A stretch of 5,866 nt of DNA from Bacilli bacterium. Its GTDB lineage: Bacteria; Bacillota_I; Bacilli_A; RF39; UBA660. The notes under the pieces are model-generated. The model had not been told where the DNA came from. It did not search any database and saw only the letters and a list, made by a program, of their open reading frames with translations. Position numbers and translations under genes: made by a program. Shown here in pieces: positions 5,376 through 5,866 of the stretch. The stretch is taken from NCBI GenBank assembly GCA_016297695.1, contig JAEDGC010000081.1, positions 1-5,866 on the forward strand. The letters are read 5' to 3'. Position 1 is the stretch's first letter. Every line of letters starts with the position of its first letter.

Positions 5376-5396
5376 TGCTTTTGTCTCCTCTTTTTT
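5348..5396 (+). terminator. Attenuator-like intrinsic terminator before the recombinase
   Basis: A long hairpin. AAGAGGAG (5348-5355) pairs with CTCCTCTT (5385-5392). After one T-T mismatch come CAA/TTG, a G-T wobble, AG/CT, a T-G wobble and ATTA/TAAT, closing on loop CTTGT (5368-5372). That makes 19 pairs, wobbles included, with one mismatch. The T tract runs to 5396. It stands between the promoter at 5215 and the recombinase start at 5421, so recombinase transcripts must read through it. Confidence 0.8.
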
Positions 5397-5420
5397 CGTA
5401 GAAAAAGGAGTGATAAAGTT

Positions 5421-5866
5421 ATGAATGAAGAAAAGAAAATCGCAGGACTTTATATTCGTGTAAGTACCGAAGATCAAGCAAGAGAAGGATTTAGTTTACC
5501 AGAACAAGAAAAGCGTTTAAGAACAATGTGTGAGTTTAAAGGATACGAAGTATATAATGTATATGAAGAACGCGGAATAAGTGCTAAAACTGGTAATTAT
5601 AGACCTAAATTTGAAGAATTATTACAAGATATAAGGGATAAAAAAGTAAATACTATTGTAGTATTAAAATTAGATAGATTAACTCGTTCAGTTGCTGACT
5701 GGGAAAAGATACTAACTTTTCTAGAAGAAAATGATGCATATTTAGATTGTGCTAATGATGATATAAATACTACTAATGCTAATGGTAAAATGATTTCAAG
5801 AATACTTACTTCAGTTAGTCAACAAGAAATAGAAAGAACAAGTGAAAGAACTAAAATAGGACTTGC
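5421..5866 (+). CDS. Large serine recombinase (N-terminal part; continues beyond the window)
   Basis: The first 148 residues are the resolvase/invertase catalytic domain. YIRVSTEDQ (11-19) carries the nucleophile S15 and R13. LKLDRLTRS (82-90) provides the active-site arginines R86 and R89. QQEIERTSERTKIGL (134-148) begins the long E-helix with the conserved E-R-T/S-E-R pattern. Spacing such as FSLPEQ and GISAKTGNYRPKFEELL is that of the large serine recombinases that integrate and excise phages and conjugative or mobilisable elements, so a recombinase zinc-ribbon and coiled-coil domain should follow to the right. The start ATG has AAAGGAG (5404-5410) upstream. Codons such as CGT, CGC, ACC, ATC and TAC are commoner than in the left-hand genes, consistent with acquired DNA. 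It lies downstream of a leader ORF and terminator. A small resolvase is the less likely alternative. Confidence 0.95.
   Translation, partial: MNEEKKIAGLYIRVSTEDQAREGFSLPEQEKRLRTMCEFKGYEVYNVYEERGISAKTGNYRPKFEELLQDIRDKKVNTIVVLKLDRLTRSVADWEKILTFLEENDAYLDCANDDINTTNANGKMISRILTSVSQQEIERTSERTKIGL

Noticed and set aside
1..5866. CRISPR array, insertion sequence ends or rRNA
   Set aside because: No regularly spaced repeats, transposase frames with terminal inverted repeats or rRNA-like segments were seen on either strand.

Overview
The window comes from a very AT-rich, low-GC Gram-positive bacterium (Bacillota) that uses the standard genetic code. It carries recognisable endospore genes: gpr, the protease that degrades small acid-soluble spore proteins at germination, and spoIID, an engulfment peptidoglycan hydrolase. 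Strong GGAGG-type ribosome binding sites, compact genes and codons mostly ending in A or T fit an AT-rich, probably host-associated member of the Bacilli/Erysipelotrichia-like lineages. The lineage is inference and cannot be fixed from this window.

Layout. Positions 1-465 (minus) hold a Nudix hydrolase that runs off the left edge. Divergent from it, gpr (562-1302, plus) encodes an unusually short Gpr. It converges on spoIID so tightly that the two stop codons overlap. On the minus strand, read from right to left, are a Mn/Fe superoxide dismutase (4666-4070), an FAD-dependent oxidoreductase with a C-terminal Rieske [2Fe-2S] domain (4022 or 4034 to 2589) and spoIID (2576-1299). The small gaps, with the spoIID ribosome binding site lying in a 12-base gap, suggest one transcription unit. 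It would link oxygen defence and redox chemistry with an engulfment enzyme.

To the right of the SOD gene the strand switches. A tRNA-Leu(CAA) gene with encoded CCA (4753-4838) has its own extended -10 promoter and is followed by a clean intrinsic terminator. Next comes a 90-residue orphan protein (4939-5211). A good sigma-A promoter (5215-5243) then leads into a structured leader with a 24-codon ORF (5301-5375). The stop codon of this ORF lies inside a long intrinsic-terminator hairpin (5348-5396). Immediately downstream begins a large serine recombinase (5421 onward, cut by the right edge), whose codons are visibly less AT-extreme than those of the left-hand genes. The right part is therefore probably the edge of an integrated mobile element.

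The most interesting point is the arrangement promoter, leader hairpin, leader peptide, terminator, recombinase. It looks like translation-coupled transcription attenuation, the logic known for leaders of ribosome-targeting antibiotic resistance genes, but placed in front of a recombinase. If real, mobilisation of the element would be tied to the state of the ribosome. Other notable items are the compact Gpr, SpoIID with an extra N-terminal domain before its membrane segment, and a hairpin that holds the start region of the Rieske oxidoreductase gene in its loop.
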